Shown piece by piece: positions 1-9,891 of a stretch of 64,000 bases of DNA (its first letter is position 1; each line of letters opens with the position of its first letter). Source of the stretch: Isoetes taiwanensis (taxonomy: Eukaryota > Streptophyta > Lycopodiopsida > Isoetales > Isoetaceae); NCBI GenBank assembly GCA_021234155.1, contig JAJEKV010000026.1, forward strand, positions 17,388,468 through 17,452,467, written 5' to 3'. The notes below the pieces were generated by a model. It had not been told where the DNA came from, did not search any database, and saw only the letters and a program-made list of their open reading frames with translations. The translations under genes and the position numbers were made by a program.

Positions 1-297
1 ATGTGATGAATAGAAGCTATAATTCCATAACCAAGTTTGGAAATAATAATACCTTTTGCATGAGCTATATCCTTAGATGATCCAGACGATTCCTCTGAAG
101 TACTGCTGCTTCCACCTTCGGTCTTTATTGTAATTTTTCTTTGCTTCTCAGTTTCGGTAAGAGGTCTCACGTAATCCCCACGGCCCTTCAGCCTCTAATG
201 CTTGTTCCACTTTCACCTTCCATGCTTGAAAACCTGAGCCTCCCTTATAAACTTCAACTCCGGCTAATATCGCAGCAGCAATTTTATTGGCTGCCAT
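1..297 (-). pseudogene. Ty1/copia gag N-terminus, frameshifted, cut by window edge
   Basis: Read on the reverse strand, an ATG at 297 opens a frame beginning MAANKIAAAILAGVEVYKGG, followed by a tract with QAWKVKVEQALEAEG, the usual opening of a plant copia gag (capsid) polyprotein. Near position 185 the frame shifts by one base and gag-like sequence continues in another frame (TETEKQRK, then a serine-rich stretch and SKDIAHAKG). The primer binding site lies just upstream in the correct orientation. The shift shows this copy cannot make a full polyprotein. The rest of the element lies outside the window to the left. The family call rests on the gag opening plus the primer site; the clade cannot be told. 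Confidence 0.75.
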
Positions 298-315
298 CTC
301 TCTTTCGAACTCAAA

Positions 316-327
316 GCTCTGATACCA
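316..327 (-). other. Primer binding site (initiator tRNA-Met type)
   Basis: The reverse strand reads TGGTATCAGAGC, the standard 12 bases complementary to the 3' end of initiator tRNA-Met used by most plant copia elements. It lies 18 bases before the gag ATG at 297. The LTR should therefore begin just to its right, near 328-330. Confidence 0.85.
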
Positions 328-811
328 GATGATAAAACCAGAAGCTTTTGAGCCCGGGAATTGAACCCAAGTAAGACTACCACAGCTTAATCTCCTACTC
401 TTCTCACTTTAAGGTTTTTCCCTCACAGCTATCCACAATCCACCGGGATTAAATCACATTGCTTGTATTCCTCAAAGGATTAACCACACATCTTCACACG
501 AAGCTTAACCACAAAGGTTTTAGCGGATATGAGCAAGATTGACACTAAATATCGCGAACAAAAACACGAGATGCTTCAGTGCATATCGGCCCTTTGTCAT
601 CACGGATGCCGGGCTTAGTTCAGCGCCACATTTGTCAAATAGCGGATTCTTCTTTCAATCTTAATCTCCATCGGCGATTCGATGCGAGCGTGCATCCACC
701 CATGCGATCTCACGCTGCGGCTTATTGTCGGGGTAAAAAACAAAGATGATTTCTCCTATTTACGCCCGTGTGTTTTTCTTGCTTTTTCTCCCTTCTAAAA
801 TATCATAAGCA
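328..811 (-). repeat. Presumed 5' LTR of the reverse-strand copia element
   Basis: This stretch lies immediately upstream of the primer site of the reverse-strand copia element, so it should be its 5' LTR. No second LTR is in the window, so the outer edge cannot be placed; 811 is only where a distinct tandem duplication starts. It contains, on the reverse strand near 350, GGGTTCAATTCC, which resembles a polymerase III B box. No open frame of interest. Confidence 0.45.
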
Positions 812-1387
812 TGCAAATATAATGTCGTCGATTCGGCGTAGCGAAACGGCGGCATTCTGCTCAAGGCGAGCATGCATGCATTGCATGCATCGCATGCATG
901 CATCGCATCGCGTTTGGGCCGTTTCGTCGGGTTAGGCGTTTGCTACTTATTGCGAGTTCTTCATCGGCGTTTCATGGTAGCTTTCTCTTCTCGCATTTAC
1001 CTTATTCTCTTTGAATTGTTTCCCGAGGCGGGGAGGGGCTTCTTCTGCTGGTTTGGCTTATTTGGCGTTTCTTTCTTCTTTGTCCTTTTAGGCCTTTAGC
1101 CTTCGTCCTGTGACCTTAGTCCCTCGATTCTAGTTTGTTAAGGAAGTCCTTTGGTATTCGGGCGCTTTGTTGGTTTCATGCGGTCGCGGTGCAAAAGAAT
1201 GTCGTCGATTCGGCGTGGCGAATCGGCATTCTTCTCAAGGCGAGCATGCATGCATGCATGCATCGCATGCATGCATCATATCGTTTTGGGCGTTCGTCGG
1301 GGTTGGGTTTGCTACTTATTGCGAGTTCTTCATCGGCGTTTCATCGGTAGCTTTCTCTTCTCTCGGTGATTACCTTATTCTCTTTGA
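812..1387 (+). repeat. Two-copy tandem duplication of about 200 bp, GCATGC-rich
   Basis: Two copies of about 200 bp lie at roughly 812-1017 and 1188-1387. Both hold GTCGTCGATTCGGCG, CTCAAGGCGAGCATGCATGC, then GCTACTTATTGCGAGTTC and TTCATCGGCG, and end in ACCTTATTCTCTTTGAA. Each contains a run of alternating purine-pyrimidine GCATGCAT repeats. A third trace of the left edge (CGCTTTGTTGGTTTCATGCG) appears at 1868 and also precedes the second copy at 1163. No protein is recognisable. These may be part of an LTR or an unclassified element. Confidence 0.75.
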
Positions 1388-1618
1388 ACCCACCCTTCCC
1401 CCTTCTTTGTTTCGCGTATTTTGTACAAGTTACGTTTTATCATGTTTTTCCACCCGGTGGGTGATGTTTTTTTTTTCCACCCACTTGGTGATGCTATTCT
1501 TTGGTATGTTTCTCGTTTATTGTTGATGATGTGCAGGTACAGGTTGGCGAGCGCCATCCGTTTTGACTTCTCCATCGCGGGTTTTGGGGCGATTCTATGC
1601 CTTTACGTTTGTCTAAGC
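1388..1618. other. Unassigned spacer
   Basis: Pyrimidine-rich sequence with imperfect direct repeats of TTTTTCCACCC(A/G)(C/G)TTGGTGATG near 1446-1495. No gene or known element recognised. Confidence 0.5.
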
Positions 1619-1706
1619 CCCTTGCCGAAGGCTTATCACTAGGGTTTTTCCTCGAAAACCCGAAAGGGCGGGGTTTTTTAATCCCGGTGATAAGCTTTCG
1701 GCAGGT
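1619..1706 (+). repeat. Long structured hairpin with GAAA tetraloop and oligo-T
   Basis: Outer arms GCCGAAGGCTTATCAC (from 1624) and GTGATAAGCTTTCGGC (ending 1703) pair nearly perfectly. Inside, CCTCG (1650-1654) pairs CGGGG (1669-1673), an AAAA bulge follows, and CCC (1659-1661) pairs GGG (1666-1668) around a GAAA tetraloop, followed by six T. The same architecture with compensatory base changes occurs at 35746-35818 downstream of a LINE reading frame, so this is probably a displaced copy of a LINE 3' UTR structure. Confidence 0.7.
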
Positions 1707-2809
1707 ACATCAGCCACTCATCTATTAGCATTGTATTTGTTTTTGGGGTCCAAATATTATAATTGGATTTTCCCTTTATTTTTCGTGGGTAGTTTGCATG
1801 TGTGCGGCTATCCACTGTCCACCATTGTAGAAATCTGCTGAGATGAATGAGAAGCCTATCTACGGGCGCTTTGTTGGTTTCATGCGAGTCGCAGTGCAAG
1901 AATATGTTAGGATGGACCATATGCTTCTACAATTAATTGCCACGTGTTCCATTAAATATCACATGGGCATGACAAATACTTGAATCCAACAAACGGATCT
2001 TCTTCCAGAGTTGCATGCAGAGAAGAGATAAGACCCTGTCCATTTTCTGCCGAATTGATCCATTCCAAAAGAAGAAAGAATGTGTCTTTCGCATTATGGA
2101 AGGAGCCTCTATCTAACTCCGTGAAAGTTGAGAGTGACTTCTTCAGTAATCATCCACAGAAATTTGTCGTGGCATTGCAATACATCTATCATTATCTTCT
2201 GAGCCTGCCTTGAAGAAGATTGGCTGCAAAATAAAGAAAGCGGCTCTGTTTCAGAAGATTCTGTTTCAAAAGAAAGGGCTCTGTTTCTCAGGCTCCAACT
2301 GAAAACATCAGCGCCTCCTTATCATCGGCTGCAAACCAAAAGATTTAGGGTTCAAAATATTTGCAGATCACAAATACCTCTGCCGGAGTTTCTACGAACT
2401 CCAAATAGCTCTGTCGGCTAGGGCAGATCAGAGCATGTGCTGAGTTTATGCCATTTCCCTGCTCTGACGATGGCAGTGCAAGGCACCATAGCAAGCAAGA
2501 CGCCATGGCAAGAGCAGTGCACCCCCAAATCCGTCTATTTTTTGGTTTTTTTCCCATATTTTTTTAATGCTCTATTTTTTCCTCAGAACGGTACGTGGCA
2601 GCTTTAGAAGAAAGCATCTTAAAGAATATTCCAAAGGAATTTTCATAGGAGAGTTATATATATTAGAAAACGTCCCTTATTTAAAGGAAAAACAATGCCT
2701 AGTGGCATCAAAACAACAATGTTTTTATTCTTTTTTTTTTTCACGAGTAAATATTTCATGTAGTTTTTTTTTTTCTAATGTAGTAATTTTAGTTTTCCAC
2801 ATGTTGTAA
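1707..2809. other. Intergenic, nothing recognised
   Basis: AT-rich sequence with several short open frames on both strands, none of which shows a domain, consistent splice sites or a family resemblance. Homopolymer T runs occur near 2560-2780. Confidence 0.5.
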
Positions 2810-3240
2810 TGTCTAAAACTATGTGTTTTATATTGAGAACAAACACGTCCAATTGCACTAGAAACAACAACAAAAAAGAAACAACACATTGAATTTCTTG
2901 TAAAAGACTATGTCAATTTTCTATGGACGGTTTTTACTGTTGTTTATTTGCAAAAAGACACTGAAGAACTATGCATTGGGCATTGTTTTTGGGTGAAGAC
3001 CACATCAAAAAAACATGCGTTGTTTTTGTTTTTGAGTGCAACCACACATAGAATTTACACGTTGTTTTCTCTAGAAACTACGGTGGAAACCACACATAAA
3101 AATTACGTGTTGTTTTTTTGTCTAAAAACCATGCATGAAAACTACGCGTTTTTTGTATATGAAAAACCACACTAAAAAATTATGTGTTGTTTCTAGCATT
3201 TTCGGAACAATAATATGCATGGAATTTAGGTGGTGTTTTT
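2810..3240. repeat. Degenerate minisatellite, ACCACAC/TACGTGTTGTTTTT type
   Basis: Imperfect units of roughly 45-60 bp repeat the pattern AAACCACAC...AAAATTACGTGTTGTTTTT, for example near 2990, 3050, 3090, 3140 and 3180. Units are strongly diverged and the period is irregular. A short frame over the repeats at 2948-3175 is a by-product of the repeat. Confidence 0.6.
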
Positions 3241-3992
3241 TTGCAAAAAAAACAGCAAAAAACTACACGTAGAGCAAATTTTGGGGTTATTGTGATAGAG
3301 ATTGGCCTCCAGTTCTTGAGCTCACTGAGATCTCCTTTTTTTGCAACTAGAGCAATACACCCTTCTAGGAATTTGTCCTCCCATGCCCCTTGTTCTATAG
3401 CCTGGTTCCAGGATTGCAATAGTACTTCCCCTATCCATTCCCAATTTTTCAGAAAAAACACCTCACAGTGAAAGGCCTCACAAGTTCCTGGTTCATCTGC
3501 TGCTGCACCATGCATGGCACTTTGCTTAGTACCTTGTTCATTGCTGCCGTTCTGGTTGAGTCCCATGGTAAGGCTTCAAACACCCCCTCTGCAACCATTT
3601 TCTGCATTTCCCCCTCTTTTGTTATTAATCTTTGGTTTTTGTCTTTCAATCCTAGAATGGGAGGAGTGGAAGCCCTTCCTTTAAGTGCAACAAATGGGCA
3701 TGTGAGAGTTTTCTCTCATTTACTAACCAAGAGACCTGGCTTTTTTCAAAGTAGTTTATGATTTTCTCCTGCTCCACCCTTCTGATTTCTTCTTTAATTC
3801 TTGCCACTTGGCCCCTAGCCCAATCATTGTTTGGCTGTCTTTCCACCATCCTTGTTGCTGCTTGTAGGTTGTTTCTGAGGGCTGCCATTTTTCCTAAGAG
3901 CTTTCTTTTCAGTTCATTTTGCATTACTCTGCCTTTGCATGACACCCATTGCAGCAGCTCTCCCATTCCTTTTTCCTGGTTGCTTTGCCAGC
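3241..3992 (-). mobile_element. LINE reverse transcriptase fragment (degenerate)
   Basis: On the reverse strand three overlapping frames spell parts of a plant L1-type ORF2 in order: an acidic/basic linker with the family pattern EKIINYFEKSQVSWL and N-E-R-K-L-S (4020-3652), a stretch with ALPWDSTRTAAMNKV, then a tract with AKKGDLSELKNWRPISI, the classic fingers region of non-LTR reverse transcriptases (about 3300-3270). Order and strand agree, but the pieces lie in different frames, so the copy is dead. The palm domain with the YxDD site is absent. The right edge abuts the repeat that begins at 3993. Confidence 0.8.
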
Positions 3993-4222
3993 TTGTCGAA
4001 CTTTTGATTCTGTTAATCATCTTTCATCATCGGATACACTGAAAAGCAGGCAAAAATTTGATGCTCGTTTTTTCCGTTAAAGAATCTTCTCCGACAGAAG
4101 ATTTCAGGGCGCACGCCATCACTCGCAACTATCGTCGCTCGTGAGAGCTTACGCCCTAAAATCTTTTGCCGGAGAAGATTGCTTCTTCCTAAATAGATGA
4201 GATTGCATGCCTGAATTATGGG
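3993..4222 (+). repeat. Dispersed repeat A, copy 1, left part
   Basis: Begins TTGTCGAACTTTTGATTCTG and matches 30843-31076 closely. It carries a 26 bp imperfect inverted repeat (4086-4111 with 4152-4177; CTTCTCCGACAGAAG... against its complement) around a 40 bp loop. The repeat is interrupted after the GGG at 4220-4222 by a DNA transposon and resumes at 6456. The uninterrupted copy at 30843-31771 shows the empty site. Confidence 0.85.
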
Positions 4223-6455
4223 AACAAAGTTTAAAATGAAACGCACTTATTTGCTGCAAACGCACTTCAAAAGGAATCTTTGAAAGATTCCCTAAAATTC
4301 CCTTAAAAAAGTCCATTTTTAAGATTTTTTTGTGACAGGTGTGACAATTTAAGTAATTTAGGTACCATTTTTGAGGGGTTGATTGAACATAACTTTCATG
4401 CAAAAATTCTAAATAGCAATTTTCATCCTCCTAAACTAGAATAAAAAATAGTTACTTTTATAAAGTGTAGCAAACAAGGGGCAATAAAAAAAATAGCAAG
4501 GGTAGTAGAGTGACAAAGAAGTGATATATTCAAGGTTGTGAAAATTGTACAAAATTATGAACAAAATTGTCAAAATATAGGACATTTTGACATTGCCTCA
4601 TCGAAGCAAACATTTTCACATGAAAGTATGCCTCATTGAACAAACTTACACTTTGAAGTGCAAGTTGGAGTCGAAGCTTCGCTCTTCATCTTATATACTT
4701 GCTCTTATTTGCTCATCCGTCTTGCTATAGACTGATGTATACCGCGATGACAATGCGTGGACATAACGTCTTCAAAATAAATTTCTAGATGGTATAAATT
4801 TATACTACAATAGATAGTGTTGTGTGGATATAACATGCCAGAGAGTTCGCATGGTATAAATTTATACCGCAAGTGGACTCGAGCGGTATAAATTTATACC
4901 GCGAGAGAACTCGGCGGTATAAATTTATATCTGCATGAGGACTCTCGGTATAAATTTATACCGCCGAGAGCTCTCTCGATTCATTCCCTCTGCGAGAGAG
5001 CTCTCACGGTATAAATTTATACCGGAGAGCTCCCTGGATTATATCTGCAGAGCTCTCTCGGTATAAATTTATATTCTTGAGAGCTCTCTCGGTATAAATT
5101 TATACCGCAGACAACCTTCAGACAACCAATTTATATACATATATGTGTATATATATATAATATATACACATACTTACATATATATATATCCGACAAGAAA
5201 AGAGAACTCTTGCGGTATAAATCTATACGGAGAAACAGTATAAATTTATACCGAATTGCATATATATATAAGACTTTTATATATATATGTATATATATAT
5301 GCAGTCCAGAGGCAAAATATATATCGTGTAAAATCTTTTGGGGTCTTTCTTGCTCGCCAAAGGGTTTGGCAACTGAAAACTACTAAAGTAACACACATAA
5401 GGGATAATTTTACACACTTTTCTTGGTTTTTTAGTCTAAAAGTTCTAAAACTGTTTCTAAATTTTCTAAGCTTGTAATGCAATGTTAGAGCATAAAGTAG
5501 TCGAATCATGTTGTTATTTCTACTTTTTTTTTTTTCTCTATATACATGCGAACTTCCTCGTGTAACTCAAAAATTGCTACTAAAGGCAAAGAACTCCAAA
5601 ATGTTATGGTGACACGTGTATTTGTTAAAAGGAAACTACATGGTTTATCCAGAGGGGTGCGAGGAGTAGAAACCCCTCAGAAGTTTACCTATTTATTTGC
5701 AAATATATAGGAAAGGGTAAGGCAGACGAATACTTCACTGCCAGAGAAATGTGCATGGTGCCCATCGCTGAGATGACGAATTGTGATGAATATGCTCAAC
5801 ATTACTAAAGAGATTGACTATTTTCCTCGAGCATCACCATGTTGTAGAAAGACATGTAATGCGTTCAAAAATACATCTCCTAGAATAAAAAAGGAGGGCA
5901 TGTAATCACAAGGCTTCATTACTTCAACTTGTGTATCCTCGGTATAAATTTATACCGCATCATCAACTAAAAAAATTTTAGCTACAAGATATCGTGGATG
6001 TATTGGCATTTATAATACTATGTGATGCAAAAACAATGGTTTGTCATTCAAGAAGTTTGTTCAATGCCTCCCAATGTGTTTTAAGGTCCATTAGGATGTT
6101 TAGCAAAAATGGTTGTGAAATAACAAATTTCTTGTCTTCTAAAACAGCTAATATAAAAGTTTTCAGGGACAAGGTACAAAAGCATCTAATTTCTTCATAC
6201 GAATTTGCCCCATAGTAAATCTTTGAATTTCATTGTAGTTCTTTCCCCCTCTAAAATGGGATTTTTTTTGTTTTGTGTTTTTCCTTAATACTAAGTCTTC
6301 TTAAAATGTCTGTTTTCACGAGCAATTTTATAAATCTTTGGACTAATGGTAATAAAAGGGCCCTTTTTAGAGGGATTTTAAAATTTTATAAATTTTCAAA
6401 AGGAATCTTTCAAACGCACTTCTTAAATAAGTGCGTTTCATTTTAAACCTTGTTT
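4223..6455. mobile_element. 2.2 kb non-autonomous DNA transposon with TIRs and 3 bp target duplication
   Basis: The left end AACAAAGTTTAAAATGAAAC and the reverse complement of the right end, AAACAAGGTTTAAAATGAAA, form terminal inverted repeats of about 28 bp that both continue into CGCACTTATTT. The element sits between GGG at 4220-4222 and GGG at 6456-6458, and the homologous empty site at 31070 reads TTATGGGTTGTAT with a single GGG, which fixes the boundaries and a 3 bp target site duplication. Both ends also carry a second copy of AAACGCACTT, in direct order on the left and inverted on the right, where it forms a 10 bp hairpin. The interior is AT-rich, has no transposase, and contains the palindrome array annotated separately. 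Superfamily not assigned: 3 bp duplications fit CACTA, PIF/Harbinger or Zator-like groups, but the termini do not start like CACTA. Confidence 0.88.
4790..5957. repeat. Array of CGGTATAAATTTATACCG palindromes
   Basis: Eleven copies of a self-complementary TATA-like motif. Five are perfect 18-mers (CGGTATAAATTTATACCG at 4884, 4946, 5007, 5090 and 5940). Six are variants (near 4791, 4853, 4915, 5059, 5213 and 5237). Ten lie within 470 bp at spacings of about 30-120 bp, separated in the middle by GAGAGCTCTC, itself a palindrome; one lies apart at 5940. Between 5129 and 5300 there is a further TA-rich microsatellite. All lie inside the DNA transposon at 4223-6455. Confidence 0.92.
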
Positions 6456-7140
6456 GGGTTGTATATGATCAAATTATTGTATACAGTTTGATTATGTTAA
6501 TAATAATAACGATTATGTTGATACTGGAAGAAGCCACAATAACTTTGAACACAGAAAGTACTAAAGGTCTTGCACAAAGTGGGACAAGGGTCATTGCAAT
6601 TATAAGCTGCTTTTGAGTTCAAACATATAAGAATCAATCCTATTCCAGATGTAAAAACATACATAATTATAGCATTAACTGTAAATAGATGTAAAACAAC
6701 TGTAAATCAGATACAATCAAAAGCAATGTAGGTAAATTTAAGAAGTGCAAGAAATGCAAGGCAGATATACTTAAAGTTCAAATGTAATTGGCAAAATATC
6801 ATCCACAAATGTAAGGTGAAAACTTACAAAGTACATTCATATGCATTCTAATATGCATCCTAATGTTATATGTAAATGTAACTAGAAACGTGAGCCCCTG
6901 GCGATGTCGGGCATTAGTCGTGGATGTATGGAATGAGTAAATTTAGTTGTGAAGCTGCACGGAATGGATAGGAATAATGGAAGTCATAGCGTGGATAGAA
7001 ATGAATAAACAATGGAATATCTACAGTCTAGGGATTGATGGATGTTTGTGATAGTTTAGGCTTTTATTGAAAACGACAAAACTTAGACATAGTCAACACA
7101 ATTACAATTGAAAAGTGTGTGCGCATGGAATAAGAGATGG
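6456..7140 (+). repeat. Dispersed repeat A, copy 1, right part
   Basis: Resumes repeat A after the transposon and matches 31074-31771: both hold GTTGTATATGATCAAATTAT, then AACTAGAAACGTGAGCC..., and end at ...GTGTGCGC(A/G)TGG(A/C)ATAAGAGATGG. After 7140 the two copies diverge. No coding capacity seen. It may be a solo LTR or other element body; no diagnostic end motif is visible. Confidence 0.75.
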
Positions 7141-7530
7141 ATCAAAAGGGGATAAGAAATCCTAGCCCTTAAATTTTGTAAGGAAGGTGCCAAAAAGTGG
7201 ATTTGGTACAACAGATTGTAACCGTTAGATCAAAGGGTGAGGATAAATCCTAGCCCTTAACTTTTTATATTAAATTGATATTTTTTTTAAAGAGGTGAGG
7301 TGGCACTCTCATTAATAAAAAGTTAGTAAGGTGGCAAAACATTTATGAATGCACTTTCCAAGAAGCTTCCTTTTTTTTAATCGCATTCAAAGGCACGTAA
7401 TTTGTAGTACAGAGGTCGGACGAAGGTGAGGCCTATGCCATTGGATCCCTCTCGTCGAGAGCTTTCCAAAGACTAGTGTTTTGGCACTAGCCCGTTGCAG
7501 TTGGAGCCGACATGATCAGATTCTAAGAAT
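7141..7530 (+). repeat. Minisatellite-flanking module, copy 1 (forward)
   Basis: This 390 bp block is the reverse complement, at roughly 80% by eye, of 13936-14330 and 19880-20270. Shared landmarks are GGATCAAAAGG, AAGGTGCCAAAAAGTGGATT, the poly-T/A tract, GGTGAGGTGGCAC, CTCTCGTCGAGAGCTTTCCAA (with its CTCTCG/CGAGAG hairpin) and a final GATCxxATxCTAAGAATCTTC. It always sits on the same side of the GAATCT array, so module plus array behave as one unit. Confidence 0.8.
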
Positions 7531-9860
7531 CTTCTTAGAATCTTTGTACTTTACGAAATCTATGGTAATTTAAGGGAATCTAGGGGAATCTTCATGGGAT
7601 CTTTAGGAATGTAGAGGAATCTTAACAGAACCTTAGGGAATCTGAAGAATCTCAAGAGAATCTTTAGGATTCTTGGGAGAATCTCTGAGAATCTAGGGGA
7701 ATCCTCATAATATCTCAAGGGAAGCTAAGAGAATCTACATAGAATCTTGGGGAATGTAGAGGAACCTTGGAATAGTCTTTGGAAATTCAGGGAATCTCAA
7801 GAGAATCTTAGGGCTATGGGAATCTAGGGGAATCTTCATAGCATCTTACAGAATTTAGGAGAATCTAGAGAGAATCTTGGGGAATCTATATGAATCTTGA
7901 GAGAATAGTTTGGAATGTAGGGGGAAATCTTTTAGAATCTAGGGAAATTTTGATGAAATCTTGGAGAACCCAAGGAAATCTTCATAGGGTCTAAAGGAAT
8001 CTACATAGAATTGTGGGGAATCTAGGTGAATCTTGGGACAATCTCTGAGGATCTATGGGAATCTCGAGAGAATTTATGGAAATTAAGGGAATCTTTATAG
8101 AATATTTGAGAATCTAGGTGAACCTTGATAGGATCTTAGAGAATCCAGGAGAATCTACATAGAATCTTTAAAAATCTAGGGGAATCTTGATGGAATCTTT
8201 TAGATTCTATGGGAATCTTGATGGAATCTCAATCTTAATAGTATCTAACAAAATCTAAAGGAATCTTAATAAAATCTTTAGGAATCTAGGGGAATCTTGA
8301 TGAAATCCTTGAGAAACTAGAGGAATCTTCATAGAATCGAAGGGAATCAAGAGACTATACAAAGAATCATGGAAAATCTAGGTGAATCTTGGGGCAATCT
8401 CTAGGAATCTAGGGGAATTTCGAGAGGATGTAAGGATATCGAAGGGAATCTTCATAGAATATTTGAGAATCTAGGGGAATCTTCTTAGGATATTAGAGAA
8501 TCTAGGAGAATCTACACAGAATCTTGGGGAATTTATGTGAATCTTGAGAGAATATTTGGAAATCTTGATGGAATCTTTGAGATTCTAGTGGAATCTTGAT
8601 GGAATCTTGGAGAGCATAAGGGAATCTACATATGATCTAAAGGAATCTTCATAAAATCTTTGATAATCGAGGGGAATCCTTGGGAAGCTTGATGTAATCT
8701 TGGAGAACCTAAAGGAATATTCATAGAATCTAGAGGAATCTAAAAGAATCTTCATAAAATCTTTGGGAATCTAGGGGAATCTTGATGGAATCATGGAGAA
8801 TCTAGAGGAATCTATATAGAATCTTTGGGAATCTAAGGGAATCATGATGGAATTGTGGAGAATCTAGAGTAATCTTTATAGAATCAATGGAAATCCAAGA
8901 TAATCTACATAGAACCATGGGGAATCTGGATGAATCTTGAGGCATCTTTAGGAATGTAGGGGAATCTCGAGAGAATTTATGGGAACCTAGGGAATCTTCA
9001 TAGAAATAGTTGATAATTTAGGGGAATCTTGATAGAATCTTAGAGTATCTAGGAAAATATAGGTAGAATCTTGAGAAAACTATGTGAATCTTGAGAGAAT
9101 CTAAAAAAATCTTCATGGAATCTTTCTATGATCTAAAGGAATCTTCATAAAATCTTTAAGAATCTGGGGGAATCTTGATGAAATCATGGAGAATCTAAAA
9201 GAATCTTTATATAGGCCAAGGGAATCCAAGAGAATCTATATAGAATCATGTGAAATCTTGGGGCATCTCTGGGAATCTCGAGAGAATTTATGGGAATCTG
9301 GAGAATCTTTATAGAATATTCGAGAATGCTGGGAATATTGACAGAACCTTAGAGAATCTAAGAGAATCTACATAGAATCTTGGGAAGTCCATGTGAATCT
9401 TGGGACAATCTTTGGGAATCTAGGAGAATCTAGAAGAATCTAGAGGAATCTTGATGGAATCTAAGGGAATCTTGATCTAAAGGAATCTTTAAGAATCAAG
9501 GGGAATCTTGATGAAATCTTATAGAACTTAAAGGAATCTTCATAGAATCTAAAGGAATCCAAGAGAATCTACATAGAATCCTGGGGAGTCTAGGTGAATC
9601 TTGAGACAATCTTTGGGAATCTAGGGCAATCTCATAGAATCTATGGGAATCTTAGAAAAATATTCGAGAATTTAGGGGAATCCAAGGGAATCTTCATAAA
9701 ATCTTCGATAATATAGGGAATCTAGGTGAATCTTTATCAAAATTGAATGAATCTAGGGAATGTACATAGAATCTTGAGGAATGTATGCGAATCTTGGAAT
9801 AGTTTTTGGAAATCTAGAAAAATGTCTGTATAATCTTAAAAATCTAGGGGAATCTTTCAC
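7531..9860 (+). repeat. GAATCT-core variable minisatellite, forward array (2.3 kb)
   Basis: Almost the whole block consists of GAATCT or close variants every 10-13 bp, with changing linkers such as TAGGGG, TTGATG, TTCATA, TTGGGG and TACATA. Higher-order blocks recur (for example ATCTAGGGGAATCTTGATGG) but no fixed long period is apparent. The plus strand is purine-rich. It contains no open frame. The array ends where a gypsy- or copia-type LTR begins at 9892. Confidence 0.93.
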
Positions 9861-9891
9861 ACTGGTGTGTTTTGCAGGGTCGGCTTCACAC

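Noticed and set aside
350-400. Possible SINE or tRNA B box in the presumed copia LTR
   Set aside because: Only a B-box-like GGGTTCAATTCC is seen, without a convincing A box or tail, and it lies in an LTR context.
7531-9860. CRISPR-like regularly spaced repeat
   Set aside because: Cores are only 6 bp, spacers are short and variable, no cas genes, and the context is a plant nuclear genome; this is a minisatellite.
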